Below the pieces are notes generated by a model. That model had not been told where the DNA came from and made no database searches. It saw nothing but the letters and a program-made list of their open reading frames with translations. Positions 47,258-56,531 of a stretch of DNA of 64,000 nucleotides are shown here, in pieces. Numbering within the stretch: position 1 is the first letter of the stretch; every line of letters starts with the position of its first letter. Origin of the DNA: Roseobacter litoralis Och 149. Its GTDB lineage: Bacteria; Pseudomonadota; Alphaproteobacteria; Rhodobacterales; Rhodobacteraceae. Location of the stretch: the NCBI RefSeq assembly GCF_000154785.2, contig NC_015730.1, positions 4,301,501 through 4,365,500 on the forward strand, given 5' to 3'. The position numbers and the translations under genes were made by a program.

Positions 47258-47500
47258 TTACTCCAGTTCTTCCGTCGAGGAGGCGGCGGTTTCCTCGTCA
47301 CGCAAGCGGTGGATATGCGCGATGAAATACCGCATATGCGCATTGTCCACCGTGCGTTGCGCCTCGGCTTTCCAGGCGTCGAAAGCGCCAGCATAATTTG
47401 CGTAAATACCGACGATGTGGATGTCGTCGACGTTTTTGAACGTATTCTTACTGGGATCAACCAGTTCACCGCCAAAAACAAGATGTAGCCTTTGTGCCAT
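47258..47500 (-). CDS. DUF4170 protein (80 aa)
   Basis: The translation from ATG 47500 reads MAQRLHLVFGGELVDPSKNT, with FKNVDDIHIVGIYANYAGAF and a C-terminal AHMRYFIAHIHRL. This is the alphaproteobacterial DUF4170 family, found next to waaA and an inositol-phosphatase-like gene. It has no known function. It is 6 bases before the waaA start. Confidence 0.85.
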   Translation of the reverse strand: MAQRLHLVFGGELVDPSKNTFKNVDDIHIVGIYANYAGAFDAWKAEAQRTVDNAHMRYFIAHIHRLRDEETAASSTEELE

Positions 47501-47578
47501 GCAAGCAGTCCTCAAAACGAAACGCGGGTGCATTCAGCGTTGCTGATATGCCCGTCGCGGTCAAGCGGTGCCCCCGCT

Positions 47579-48355
47579 CTACTGCGCGAGTGCTTGCATC
47601 AGGCTATAGTGCAACGGTTTGCCCGACGCCACCATGCCATTGAGCCTTGGGTCACGATTATTGAAAAGCAGTGGCTTGCCGGACTGGTCCGTGGACGTCC
47701 CTTGTGCCTCTTCGACGATCAGGGAACCTGCGGCGACATCCCATTCCCACGTTGGTCGGAAGGTCAGCATGGCATCAAAACGACCCTGTCCGACCAGCGC
47801 CAGACGATAGGCCAGAGATGGACGGTGTGATCTGTTGAATCCCGGCACGCCGTTGGGCCAGTGATCCGCTGCGATCATCGGTTTGGCAGCCAAAACTTCT
47901 GCGTTTTCGATGTCGTTTGCGGTGGAAACCGAAATAGGCAAACCATTCAGCATGGCCCCTTTGCCCCGCGCCGCCGTATAGAGCAATCCGCGCAGCGGCA
48001 GATAGACGGCGCCTGCGGTAATGCGGCCTTTGTGGGATATGGCAACCGAATGCGCCCAGGTGCTTGAGCCATCCACGAAACTGCGGGTGCCGTCTATCGG
48101 ATCGATGATGAACACCGTATCGCGCGACAGGCGCTCGCCTGTGTCTTCGCTCTCCTCAGAGAGCCATCCGTAGTCTGGTCGTGCCAGCCGCAAGACGGTT
48201 TCAAGATAGGTGTTCACAGCCAGATCGGCTTCGGTCACGGGGCCTGCACCGCCGGGTTTGTCCCAGCTTTGTGCACTCTGGCCGCTGAAACTGGTCGCAA
48301 CGCGGCCGGCCATGACGATTGCGTCTGTGATCAGATCAAGGTCAGACGCCTGCAA
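47579..48355 (-). CDS. CysQ/inositol monophosphatase family protein
   Basis: This 258-residue magnesium-dependent phosphatase has WLSEESEDTGERLSRDTVFI and IDPIDGTRSFVDGSSTWAHS (metal-binding D-P-I-D-G), and the C-terminal WEWDVAAGSLIVEEAQGTST. The family includes 3'(2'),5'-bisphosphate nucleotidase CysQ and inositol monophosphatase. The C-terminal WEWDVAAG with D at the third metal site fits either, and CysQ is favoured. It overlaps pmbA by 14 bases. Confidence 0.88.
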   Translation of the reverse strand: MQASDLDLITDAIVMAGRVATSFSGQSAQSWDKPGGAGPVTEADLAVNTYLETVLRLARPDYGWLSEESEDTGERLSRDTVFIIDPIDGTRSFVDGSSTWAHSVAISHKGRITAGAVYLPLRGLLYTAARGKGAMLNGLPISVSTANDIENAEVLAAKPMIAADHWPNGVPGFNRSHRPSLAYRLALVGQGRFDAMLTFRPTWEWDVAAGSLIVEEAQGTSTDQSGKPLLFNNRDPRLNGMVASGKPLHYSLMQALAQ

Positions 48356-49688
48356 GTGTCATCCCCGGCACCAGAAGCGAGGGCACGACCCGGCTCAGAT
48401 GTGCGCGTGCGTCGTTTGCGGGGACTATGGTCAGCAGCATATCCCGCAGGTTTCCCGCAATCGTGCATTCGTTGACGGCATATGTCATTTCACCGTTTTC
48501 GATCCAGATGCCTGCAGCACCACGGGAATAATCCCCGGTGTTGGAATTGATCGTCGAGCCGATCATTGAGGTGACCAGCAGGCCCGTGCCCATGTCGGCA
48601 ATCAGGTCTGCGCGGCTTTGATCCCCTTGGGTGAGTGTGACATTCCACGTTGTGGGGCTTGGCCCCGAAGAGGCACTGCGCGCGGCGTTCCCTGTCGAGG
48701 ACATGCCCAGTTTGCGCGCCGTTGCAAGGTCCATGGTCCAGCCGGTCAGCACACCATCTGCCACGATGTCACGCGCCTTGGTTGGCAATCCTTCGGCATC
48801 AAAGGGGCGGGACCCAGAGGTGCGGGGCCTGTGGGGCAGCTCATGCAGGCTGATGCCTGATGGCAGAACCTGCTCGCCTTTCGCGTCGCGCAGCCAAGAC
48901 GCACCCCGCGCCACGGAGGACCCATTGGCCGCCATCAACAAGTGACCAATCAGCGTTGAGGAAACACGTTCGTCGAACAGAACCGGATAGCTGCCGGTTG
49001 GGGGCTTGCGCGCGCCTGCGCGTTCAACAGTGCGCGCAGCGGCGCGGGTGCCGATGTCCTCAGGGCTGCGCAGGTCCGATTGGAATATCCGGCTGTCGCC
49101 ATCGTAATCTCGCTCCATCTCGGTGCCGGTGCCGCAGATGGCGACGCAGGACAACCCGCGGTCGGTGCGCGCATAGCCCCCCCGAAATCCGTTGGAAGCC
49201 GCAAAATGCACCTCGCGCGATGAATACCCGGCGGAGGCGGATTGCACCTGACTGACTTGCGGGTTGCCAAGGGCTGCGGCCTCGGCGCGGGCTGCGTCCT
49301 CTTGCAGCGCGGCAGGCGATGGTTCCGGTGTGGGGTCATATAACTCCAAGGCGGCGATGTCGTAGCCTTGGGTAATCTGATCGGCGTCGGCAAGTCCGGC
49401 GCAGGAGTCTTCGGGGGCTTCTTTTGCCATGGCAACGGCCCGCTCGGCCATATCTTCAAGCGTATCCGATCGTGTGTCGGAGGCCGAGACAATCGCGCTG
49501 CGCTGGCCCAGAAAGACGCGCAGACCAATGTCGATACCTTCCGAGCGTTCGGCCTGTTCCAGCGCGCCGTGGCGCACTTCGATGCCAAGGGACGTGCCCC
49601 GCACGGCCATCGCATCGGCATCATCAGCCCCCGCGCGCCGGGCGGCCTGCAAGAGTTGTTCGTTCAGATCGCTGAGGGCCTGCGTCAT
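48342..49688 (-). CDS. TldD/PmbA family protein (TldE-like)
   Basis: This 448-residue protein starts at ATG 49688 (MTQALSDLNEQLLQAARRAG), 6 bases after GGAG. It has DIGLRVFLGQRSAIVSASDT, SYPVLFDERVSSTLIGHLLM, SGSRPFDAEGLPTKARDIVA and GDYSRGAAGIWIENGEMTYA, the TldE/PmbA pattern. It lacks the HExxxH zinc motif of the TldD partner. TldD/E trim modified peptides (e.g. microcin precursors) and antitoxins. TldD is not in the window. It overlaps the CysQ-like gene by 14 bases. Confidence 0.92.
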   Translation of the reverse strand: MTQALSDLNEQLLQAARRAGADDADAMAVRGTSLGIEVRHGALEQAERSEGIDIGLRVFLGQRSAIVSASDTRSDTLEDMAERAVAMAKEAPEDSCAGLADADQITQGYDIAALELYDPTPEPSPAALQEDAARAEAAALGNPQVSQVQSASAGYSSREVHFAASNGFRGGYARTDRGLSCVAICGTGTEMERDYDGDSRIFQSDLRSPEDIGTRAAARTVERAGARKPPTGSYPVLFDERVSSTLIGHLLMAANGSSVARGASWLRDAKGEQVLPSGISLHELPHRPRTSGSRPFDAEGLPTKARDIVADGVLTGWTMDLATARKLGMSSTGNAARSASSGPSPTTWNVTLTQGDQSRADLIADMGTGLLVTSMIGSTINSNTGDYSRGAAGIWIENGEMTYAVNECTIAGNLRDMLLTIVPANDARAHLSRVVPSLLVPGMTLAGV

Positions 49689-49772
49689 CATATGCTCCGT
49701 TAGAGGTGGGATTGAGGTAGCGGCCTCGCTCCCCCTCTGCAAGGGCTGCGCTCAAAAACCGCGTCTGCGCGG

Positions 49773-51281
49773 TTACTGGATGCGCTGCCCGTTTGCCATC
49801 ACATGGCCCTGATCGTTGATTTCGATCTTTGAGTTGAGCGTATCCGGCGCGTTTCCGGGCACCGCAAGCAAGCCCATCATCATGCGCGCGCCCATGGCCT
49901 GTTCCTCGGGCAACAAGCCGCCCGCCACCAGTTTGTCGATCAACCCATTTGCACCCGTCAGGGTCAGATCAACCGCCCCCTCAGGCTTGGGTGCACCCTC
50001 CGCGCTATTGTCGAACTCAAACGCGCCGTTGCCGACCAATTCCGCGCCAGCGACTGTGATCTGCATACGGTTGATGTCGAGCTTGTCGATTTCAGCCGGT
50101 GCCGTGCCGGGGTCGATCTCAGCGGCCACTGACGGGTCGAGGAAGTTGAACATCAAACGCGCCTTTCCGGCCAGATCAAGCGCGATGGTCGCAGGGTCAC
50201 GGGGCAGTTGCCCGCCGGGATCAAAAAGCCCCCAGAGCATGTCGGACATGGTGAAGCCATCAAGCGTAAAGCCCAGTGCAAAATCGTCCGGCGCCTCGGA
50301 TTTGCGAATGGGCATCGCGATGTTCATCGCTGTCTGGGCCACGTTGAAATTGATCGGCAGCGGGAACTGGGGCGAGGTCATTTCCACCTGCATGTCGTCT
50401 TGTGCCGCATCATAGGTAAGCCCGTCCTGACCCAGTGTCACGCCGATGCGACCTGACTGACTGATCACCGATGCATCCGATGGCCCAGTCGGCGACGTGA
50501 CATTCAGAGTCAGCGCGTTTGCGGCGTAGTTAAACGTCCCACCGGCCGTGAATCCTGCAGCAAGCATCGCCTCGACGTTGTTTGTATCAACGGCACGCAG
50601 GGGCAGGGTGCTTTGCCCATCAAATGTCAGGGACTGCATCTGCCCTGACATGTCGCTGCTATCGCCAGAGGCGGCATCGCTCGCTTTGAGCGCGTAGCGC
50701 ACCGCGCCAATTTCCATATCCTGCGTGTATCGCCGATGGGCATCCAGCACCATATCTGTCGTACCTGAGATATCATCCAAAGTGATCACAAACGCATTGC
50801 TCTGCGCGGGCAAAACCTGCCCATTCACTTCAAAACCGGTTGATTCCAGTGAAACCGTCTGCGCTGAATAGTCATACTGCAGGTCATTCGGGGTGCCTGA
50901 CGCCACGATGCTCAGGCCGGTTTGTCGGTAGTCCGCAGAAACGCGGGTGATGCTGCCGGTGTCGTTCGGGGTTGCCATCTCAAATGGCATCACCGTGGGC
51001 AGGGCAACCGTCACCGTGCTATCGTCACGTTCCGTAAGCACGACCCGATCCATTGAAATGCTGCCCCCGCCAAGGCTTGCATCACCGCTTGTGATCGCCA
51101 CACCGGTGACGGTCAACACATCGCCCGCGCGCGCTTCCTGCCCTGTCACAGAATACCCAAGACCGCTGATATAGGTTTTCCAATCACTCCAGACGTCATC
51201 TGCTGAAAGCTCCGCAAAGGCGGCGGGTGCGATCAGAACAAGGGCAGTGCTCGCCATGAAACGGCGCATGATACGGGGCAT
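49773..51281 (-). CDS. DUF2125 protein, exported
   Basis: This 502-residue protein has a signal peptide (MRRFMASTALVLIAPAAFAE) and a mostly beta-rich, repeat-like body (ISMDRVVLTERDDSTVTVAL, QSLTFDGQSTLPLRAVDTNN, RIGVTLGQDGLTYDAAQDDM) ending NDQGHVMANGQRIQ, characteristic of DUF2125, an alphaproteobacterial family of unknown role. An outer-membrane or periplasmic lipid-handling role (AsmA-like beta structure) is speculation. Confidence 0.85.
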   Translation of the reverse strand: MPRIMRRFMASTALVLIAPAAFAELSADDVWSDWKTYISGLGYSVTGQEARAGDVLTVTGVAITSGDASLGGGSISMDRVVLTERDDSTVTVALPTVMPFEMATPNDTGSITRVSADYRQTGLSIVASGTPNDLQYDYSAQTVSLESTGFEVNGQVLPAQSNAFVITLDDISGTTDMVLDAHRRYTQDMEIGAVRYALKASDAASGDSSDMSGQMQSLTFDGQSTLPLRAVDTNNVEAMLAAGFTAGGTFNYAANALTLNVTSPTGPSDASVISQSGRIGVTLGQDGLTYDAAQDDMQVEMTSPQFPLPINFNVAQTAMNIAMPIRKSEAPDDFALGFTLDGFTMSDMLWGLFDPGGQLPRDPATIALDLAGKARLMFNFLDPSVAAEIDPGTAPAEIDKLDINRMQITVAGAELVGNGAFEFDNSAEGAPKPEGAVDLTLTGANGLIDKLVAGGLLPEEQAMGARMMMGLLAVPGNAPDTLNSKIEINDQGHVMANGQRIQ

Positions 51282-51414
51282 AAAGCGATCCTTTTTACAC
51301 GGTTAAGCGCGCATGGTCTGCCAACGTCCTGCGATGGTCAAGAGCCGATGGGCTGGACGCTTAACAGTTGGGGGTTTACCACAGCAATAACAACCTGAGC
51401 GGAGGTGCGGTAAC

Positions 51415-52164
51415 ATGAATATGACAGGAAAAACGGTGATGATCACGGGGGCGAGTCGCGGGATTGGCGCCGAAGCGGCCCGCGTTTTCGCGCAAGCGGG
51501 GGCCAATGTCGCCCTTTTGGCCCGCAGTCAGCAACAGATTGCGGATCTGGCCGGTGAAATTGGTGAGCGGGCAGTTGCCATCCCCTGCAATGTCGCGCGC
51601 TACAGTGACATGGCCAAGGCCGTTGCCGCGACACAAGAAATGTTCGGCAGTCTCGATGTTCTGATCAACAATGCGGGGGCGATCGAACCGATTTCCCATC
51701 TGGCGGAGGCTGAGCCGGATGCCTGGGCTGACGTCATTGATGTGAACCTGAAGGGTGTTTTCAACGGTATGCATGCCGCTTTGCAGGTGATGAAGCCCGC
51801 AGGCGGCGGGACCATCATCACCATCAGTTCGGGTGCCGCGCATGGGCCGGTCGAGGCCTGGAGCCATTACTGCACCTCAAAAGCCGGTGCGCATATGCTG
51901 ACCCGCTGTCTCGATCATGAGGAAGCGCAACACGGCATCCGGGCCATGGGCCTGTCGCCCGGCACTGTCGCCACGCAAATGCAGCGTGAGATCAAATCGA
52001 GCGGTATAAACCCGGTCAGCCAACTGGAGTGGGAGGTTCATATCCCCGCCGACTGGCCGGCCCGCGCCCTGCTGTGGATGTGCAGTCCCGAGGCGGATGA
52101 ATGGTGTGGGCGCGAAATATCGCTGCGCGACGAGGGTATCCGCCGGAAGGTCGGTTTGACATGA
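51415..52164 (+). CDS. Short-chain dehydrogenase/reductase
   Basis: This 249-residue NAD(P)-dependent SDR has the Rossmann glycine motif MITGASRGIGAEAARVFAQA, DVLINNAGAIEPISHL and the active-site set: Ser in ISSGAAHGPVEAWSHY, Tyr-x3-Lys in HYCTSKAG. The substrate is unknown. It overlaps the enoyl-CoA hydratase-like gene by 4 bases (ATGA), so both may act on acyl or related intermediates. Confidence 0.92.
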   Translation: MNMTGKTVMITGASRGIGAEAARVFAQAGANVALLARSQQQIADLAGEIGERAVAIPCNVARYSDMAKAVAATQEMFGSLDVLINNAGAIEPISHLAEAEPDAWADVIDVNLKGVFNGMHAALQVMKPAGGGTIITISSGAAHGPVEAWSHYCTSKAGAHMLTRCLDHEEAQHGIRAMGLSPGTVATQMQREIKSSGINPVSQLEWEVHIPADWPARALLWMCSPEADEWCGREISLRDEGIRRKVGLT

Positions 52165-52769
52165 TTGATGTTGATCGCACGGGCGAGATCTGGACCATCA
52201 CGCTGAACCGCCCGGAAAAAGCGAATTCCCTGACTGAGCAGATGTTGGTCGATCTCAGGGACACGATGCGCGCCGCACAGACAGCGCGCGCCGTGATCCT
52301 GTCGGGCAGAGGTAAAGTCTTTAGCGCGGGGGCTGATCTGGAAGCTGCGCGCGCCGGTCTTGCGACATCGCCGCTGTGGGAAGAACTATCGCAGGCTGTT
52401 GCAAGTCTGCCGGGGTTATCGGTGGCTGCGCTGAACGGAACGCTGGCCGGTGGCGCCTTTGGTATGGCGCTGGCCTGTGATCTGCGTATCGCCGTGCCAA
52501 GTGCAAAATTCTTCTACCCGGTCATGAAACTGGGGTTTTTACCGCAACCGAGCGATCCGGGTCGGCTGGCTGCCCTGATCGGGCCGTCGCGGGCCAAGCT
52601 GATCCTGATGGGCGGCCAAAAGATCGCGGCGGATGAGGCGCTGGCGTTTGGATTGATCGACCGGATCGTTGCACCGGATGATCTGATGGCGGTCGCGCAA
52701 ACGCTGGTCGCTGATACTGTCGCAGCGAACAGTTCAATCGCGACCGGCATCAAGGAAATGTGCCGCTAA
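52161..52769 (+). CDS. Enoyl-CoA hydratase/isomerase family protein (short)
   Basis: This 202-residue crotonase-family protein starts at ATG 52161 (MIDVDRTGEIWTITLNRPEK). GKVFSAGADLEAARAG and GTLAGGAFGMALACDLRIAV give the CoA-binding and oxyanion-hole pattern. Typical members are about 260 residues, so it lacks part of the usual C-terminal helices. The Glu usually found near position 164 (EAxxxGL) appears in the form ADEALAFGLIDRI. Hydratase activity is therefore uncertain. Confidence 0.88.
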   Translation: MIDVDRTGEIWTITLNRPEKANSLTEQMLVDLRDTMRAAQTARAVILSGRGKVFSAGADLEAARAGLATSPLWEELSQAVASLPGLSVAALNGTLAGGAFGMALACDLRIAVPSAKFFYPVMKLGFLPQPSDPGRLAALIGPSRAKLILMGGQKIAADEALAFGLIDRIVAPDDLMAVAQTLVADTVAANSSIATGIKEMCR

Positions 52770-52779
52770 GCCATGGATA

Positions 52780-52798
52780 ACCCCGCGTTATCCGGGGT
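52780..52798. terminator. Small hairpin between convergent ECH-like and VIT1 genes
   Basis: ACCCCG / CGGGGT forms a 6-bp stem with a 7-base loop right at the 3' end of the minus-strand transporter gene. No T run follows on the plus strand, so this is a weak candidate. Confidence 0.35.
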
Positions 52799-53504
52799 GA
52801 AAAAGGCTCCCGACCGAGAACGCGAGCAATGCCGCGACGCCGCCTATCAACAGCGTCTCAAGCCCTGATTTCCACCATTTTGACAAAGACCACCTGCTTT
52901 TTCCGGTGCCAATCAGAAAGAACGTCAACAAAGTCGCATAAATTGAAATCGAAAAAGCCGCATCAAGGTTCAGCAGGAAAGGGATCAGGGGAATACTGCC
53001 GGCCACCAGAAAGGCCGCGAATGTTGCCAGCGCTGCTTTCATCGGTTCAGGTTCAACACGCGACAGCCCGTATTCATCCGTCAGCATCAGGCCAATCCAA
53101 TTCGTCTTGCTTTGGGAAATAGCCGTCGTGGCCTCTTCAAGGACGGTGCCGGACAGGCCGCGCAATTGCAGGATCTGACGCAATTCTTCCAATTCACCTT
53201 CGGGGTGTTGTTCGATGTGGCGCTCTTCGACCTGAATAATGCGTTTTCGGTCATCAAGTTCCGCCTTGGTGCCTGAATAGTTGCTGGCCGCCATTGAAAA
53301 GCCGTCAGCGATGATATTCGCCACACCCAATGCCACGATAATGTGGTGCGACAGCCCTGCCCCTGCGACCCCGGCGACGATGGCGAAGGTCGTGACCGCC
53401 CCGTCAATGCCGCCATAGATCATATCCTTGAGGTGCCCCGCGCGCTGACCTATCGAAAGGCGCTGGGCTATTTCTGTCGGGCTGTGTCCGTGTTCCTGTG
53501 TCAT
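52788..53504 (-). CDS. VIT1/CCC1 family metal transporter
   Basis: This 238-residue protein with about five membrane helices has the start MTQEHGHSPTEIAQRLSIGQ, GGIDGAVTTFAIVAGVAGAG, IIADGFSMAASNYSGTKAE and a cytoplasmic Glu-rich helix (RIIQVEERHIEQHPEGELEE). VIT1/CCC1 proteins move Fe(II) or Mn(II). The metal-binding Glu residues of the loop are present. An FNR-like site sits just upstream of its start, fitting redox control of iron handling. It converges on the enoyl-CoA hydratase gene. Confidence 0.9.
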   Translation of the reverse strand: MTQEHGHSPTEIAQRLSIGQRAGHLKDMIYGGIDGAVTTFAIVAGVAGAGLSHHIIVALGVANIIADGFSMAASNYSGTKAELDDRKRIIQVEERHIEQHPEGELEELRQILQLRGLSGTVLEEATTAISQSKTNWIGLMLTDEYGLSRVEPEPMKAALATFAAFLVAGSIPLIPFLLNLDAAFSISIYATLLTFFLIGTGKSRWSLSKWWKSGLETLLIGGVAALLAFSVGSLFHPG

Positions 53505-53537
53505 GCCTTCAATCTACACGATTAAAACGCGCCGTAA

Positions 53538-53551
53538 TTGAGCAAGATCAA
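53538..53551. promoter_or_regulatory. FNR/CRP-type box near the VIT1 start
   Basis: TTGAG-CAAG-ATCAA differs from TTGAT-N4-ATCAA by one base, the same base as in the site at 30432-30445. It is 34 bases before the VIT1-type start and about 135 before the MFS start, so the first is the likelier target. Binding is unproven. Confidence 0.35.
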
Positions 53552-53685
53552 GGGACTGGCGGCCAAATGCCTCTTTTTGCGCAACGGATCCGGCGGGGCT
53601 GCGGGACACCTGCGCTGCCACTATCATGTTGATCCCACGACGTTAACTTCTATGCTGGCCCGTACACCCGAAGGGATTTCACGTC

Positions 53686-55023
53686 TTGAGCAGCCCGCTT
53701 TCCAGCCCGACGTTTCGTCGACTATTCGCCGCGCAGATCTGCTCCTTGATCGGAGTCGGGTTGCTCACGGTCGCGCTGTCGCTTGCGGCGTTTCGGATTG
53801 GCGGCGCCGCTGCGGGCGGGCAAATTCTAGGGCTGCTGCTGGCGCTGAAAATGGTGGCCTATGTCATGCTCGCGCCGCTTGCAGAAACCCTGTTATCAGG
53901 GGTTTCGCGCAAGCGCGCAATGGTATCGCTGGACATGGGGCGTCTGCTGTTGCTTTTGCCCATGGCCTTTGTCACGCAACCTTGGCAAGTCGCCATGCTG
54001 GCCTTTGCGTTTTTCGTGCTGGCCGCCGGGTTCACGCCGTTGTTCCAATCGGTGATCCCGGACATTTTGCCTCAGGAGGCCGCCTATACCAAAGCGCTGG
54101 CGTGGTCGCGCGTCGCCTACACGACGGAAGCCGTCATGAGCCCGGTCATTGCAGCGGTCATGCTCAAGATCGTGGCGGGGGAGGCTCTGTTTTACGCCGC
54201 TGCACTTGCTTTTGCAGGTTCTGTGCTGGCGCTGTTGCTGACACGCTTTCCAACCGGCACACAAGCCCCCCGCAAAGGGCCGTTCCTGAAACGGGTCGGC
54301 CATGGGTTTTGGATCTACAGTCACACACCGCGTCTACGGGGATTATTTCTGTTGAACCTGTCGCTCTCCCTGTCCATGGCATGGGTGCTGGTCAACTCCG
54401 TGGTTTATGCGGGCACGCGACTGGGCGATTCCGAACATTACTTTCCCATCCTGATGGCCTGTTACGGCGCTGGTGCAGCTTTGGGGGCTGTCACCGTACC
54501 GAGATTGCTGACCCGCATCAGCGAACGCCGGGCGATGATCCTAGGGGCATTGGGTTTTGCGGGTGTTGGTGTCGCCTTTTCACTCCTGCCCGCGCCGCAA
54601 ATGCCGTTTCTGGGCGCGGTCTGGGTGGCCTTTGGTGTGGCATCGTCCCTCGTGCTGACACCCGGCGGTTTGGTGATCACCAAGTCTGCGGCTCAAAAGG
54701 ATCGCGCTTCGGTATTTGCTGCTCAGTTTTCTGCCAGCCATGCCGGTTGGCTGATTGCCTATCCGTTGGCCGGCTGGTTGGGTAGCTTGCTGTCGCTCGA
54801 AACGGCTCTATTGTATCTTTCATTGATATCGATCGTTCTGACACTGATTGCGCTTCGGGTGTGGCCTGTGGATGATCCTCTGGATCTGGCGCACAGCCAT
54901 CCGGAATTGCCAGACGATCATCCGCATCTACAACAGGTGCCCGCCTATAGCGCGCAGCACCGCCACACACACGCTTTTCGCATCGACGAGCTGCATCCGA
55001 TCTGGACAGAGCGGTCGGTTTGA
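53686..55023 (+). CDS. MFS transporter (drug/efflux-type)
   Basis: This 445-residue protein with about twelve helices starts at TTG 53686 (MSSPLSSPTFRRLFAAQICS), with AAGGGA about 9 bases upstream. No upstream ATG shares the frame. IGVGLLTVALSLAAFRIGGA, LSMAWVLVNSVVYAGTRLGD and ASHAGWLIAYPLAGWLGSLL are major-facilitator motifs of the efflux branch. The C-terminal tail is His/Asp-rich (HSHPELPDDHPHLQQ, QHRHTHAF), suggesting metal binding. Substrate unknown. Confidence 0.85.
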   Translation: MSSPLSSPTFRRLFAAQICSLIGVGLLTVALSLAAFRIGGAAAGGQILGLLLALKMVAYVMLAPLAETLLSGVSRKRAMVSLDMGRLLLLLPMAFVTQPWQVAMLAFAFFVLAAGFTPLFQSVIPDILPQEAAYTKALAWSRVAYTTEAVMSPVIAAVMLKIVAGEALFYAAALAFAGSVLALLLTRFPTGTQAPRKGPFLKRVGHGFWIYSHTPRLRGLFLLNLSLSLSMAWVLVNSVVYAGTRLGDSEHYFPILMACYGAGAALGAVTVPRLLTRISERRAMILGALGFAGVGVAFSLLPAPQMPFLGAVWVAFGVASSLVLTPGGLVITKSAAQKDRASVFAAQFSASHAGWLIAYPLAGWLGSLLSLETALLYLSLISIVLTLIALRVWPVDDPLDLAHSHPELPDDHPHLQQVPAYSAQHRHTHAFRIDELHPIWTERSV

Positions 55024-55058
55024 TGCTGAAATGACAGGACTTTTGCAGGAAGAGGGCT

Positions 55059-56531
55059 ATGACGGTTAAGGATTTCTCGCCAATCGACGCCATGGGTTTG
55101 CCCGCACTTGAAGGTCGGATCAAGGAAGATCTGGCGTTTTTGTGCTATCCCGGCAAAGCATGGGTGCCGCAGCGCGAGGGCGTCACCGATGTGGTCATCA
55201 TCGGCGGCGGCATGTGTGGCATGGTCGCGTGGCTGGGGCTGGCGACGGGCGGCATCCAGAATGTGCGTGTTCTTGACCGGGCAGAGACCGGGCGCGAAGG
55301 TCCATGGCTGAGCTATGCGCGGATGGAGACGCTGCGCTCGCCCAAGATGCTGACCGGTCCTGCATTCGGGCACGGCGCCTTGACGTTTCAGGCATGGTAT
55401 CGCGCGCAATTCGGGGCCGCGAAATGGGATGCGCTGGATAAAATTCCGCGACCGATGTGGATGGCCTATCTGCAATGGTATCGCACCGTGCTGGAGGTTC
55501 CGGTGGAAAACGGCATCTCGGTTGATCATGTGGAGCCAGAGGGCGATTTGCTGCGCCTCACCGTCACGGGGGCCGAAACACCAACGATCCTGACCCGCAA
55601 ACTGATCTTTGCGACGGGTCGGGATGGGACGGGGGGGGCGAATATCCCTGATTTCATCAAGCACCTGCCGGGCCATCTTTGGGCGCATAGTGCGGATGAA
55701 ATCGACTTTACCCGGCTTGCGGGCAAGCGGGTCGCGGTTATCGGTGTCGGGGCCTCTGCCGTGGACAACGCCGCCGAAGCGCTGGAGCATGGGGCTGCCG
55801 AAGTGCGCCACCTGATCCGCCGCAAGGAAATGCCGACGATCAACAAGATGATGGGCATCGGCAGTTTTGGGTTCACAGCGGGGTTTGCTGATCTGCCGGA
55901 TGAATGGCGTTGGCGCTTCATGCAATACAGCTTTGCAACCCAGACCCCGCCGCCGCACGGCTCGACCCTGCGGGTCAGCCGCCATGAGAACGCCTATTTC
56001 CATTTCGGCAAGGCCACGACCCGGATCGACCCGCAGGGCGACGGAGCGATCATTCATTTCGCCGATGGCACCTTTTACGAAGCGGATTTCGTCATTCTGG
56101 GCACCGGTTTCGTGATCGACCCCATGGCGCGGCGCGAATTCGGGGACACAGCGGGTGACATACTGCTGTGGCAGGACGTGTACACTCCGCCGGAGGATGA
56201 AAAATCAGGTGATCTTGGCCGGTTCCCCTATTTGAACCCGGACTTTACGTTTCGCGAAAAACAGCCCGGCACGGCCCCATGGCTCGCCAACGTCTATTGT
56301 TTCAACTACGGGGCTTCGGCCAGTCTGGGCAAGGTCAGCGGGGATATTCCCGGTATCAGCGAGGGCGCGGCCTGGTTGTCGCGCGCCGTGGCGGCAAAGC
56401 TATATGCCGAGGATATCGCGGCGCATTGGGAGGGCATCCAGGCTTACGACACGCCCGAACTGAAAGGCGACGAGTGGGAGGCGACCCCCCTTGATGCCCA
56501 TCCAGAGCCGCAAAAAGGGCGCGTCGCATGA
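55059..56531 (+). CDS. FAD/NAD(P)-binding oxidoreductase (flavin monooxygenase-like)
   Basis: This 490-residue enzyme has an FAD-binding motif near residue 46 (DVVIIGGGMCGMVAWLGL), a second dinucleotide-binding motif near 227 (KRVAVIGVGASAVDNAAEAL) and FVILGTGFVIDPMARREFGD, like flavin-containing monooxygenases and related oxidoreductases. It is the first of eight tightly packed genes that include an opine-dehydrogenase-like enzyme and an importer. Oxidation of the imported amine-like substrate is inferred. It starts 35 bases after the MFS gene, so that gene could share the transcript. Confidence 0.88.
   Translation: MTVKDFSPIDAMGLPALEGRIKEDLAFLCYPGKAWVPQREGVTDVVIIGGGMCGMVAWLGLATGGIQNVRVLDRAETGREGPWLSYARMETLRSPKMLTGPAFGHGALTFQAWYRAQFGAAKWDALDKIPRPMWMAYLQWYRTVLEVPVENGISVDHVEPEGDLLRLTVTGAETPTILTRKLIFATGRDGTGGANIPDFIKHLPGHLWAHSADEIDFTRLAGKRVAVIGVGASAVDNAAEALEHGAAEVRHLIRRKEMPTINKMMGIGSFGFTAGFADLPDEWRWRFMQYSFATQTPPPHGSTLRVSRHENAYFHFGKATTRIDPQGDGAIIHFADGTFYEADFVILGTGFVIDPMARREFGDTAGDILLWQDVYTPPEDEKSGDLGRFPYLNPDFTFREKQPGTAPWLANVYCFNYGASASLGKVSGDIPGISEGAAWLSRAVAAKLYAEDIAAHWEGIQAYDTPELKGDEWEATPLDAHPEPQKGRVA

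Noticed and set aside
53538..54785. 415-residue frame overlapping the MFS gene
   Set aside because: It is a different frame of the MFS gene, with Arg/Cys-rich shadow composition. The 53686 frame has transporter motifs.
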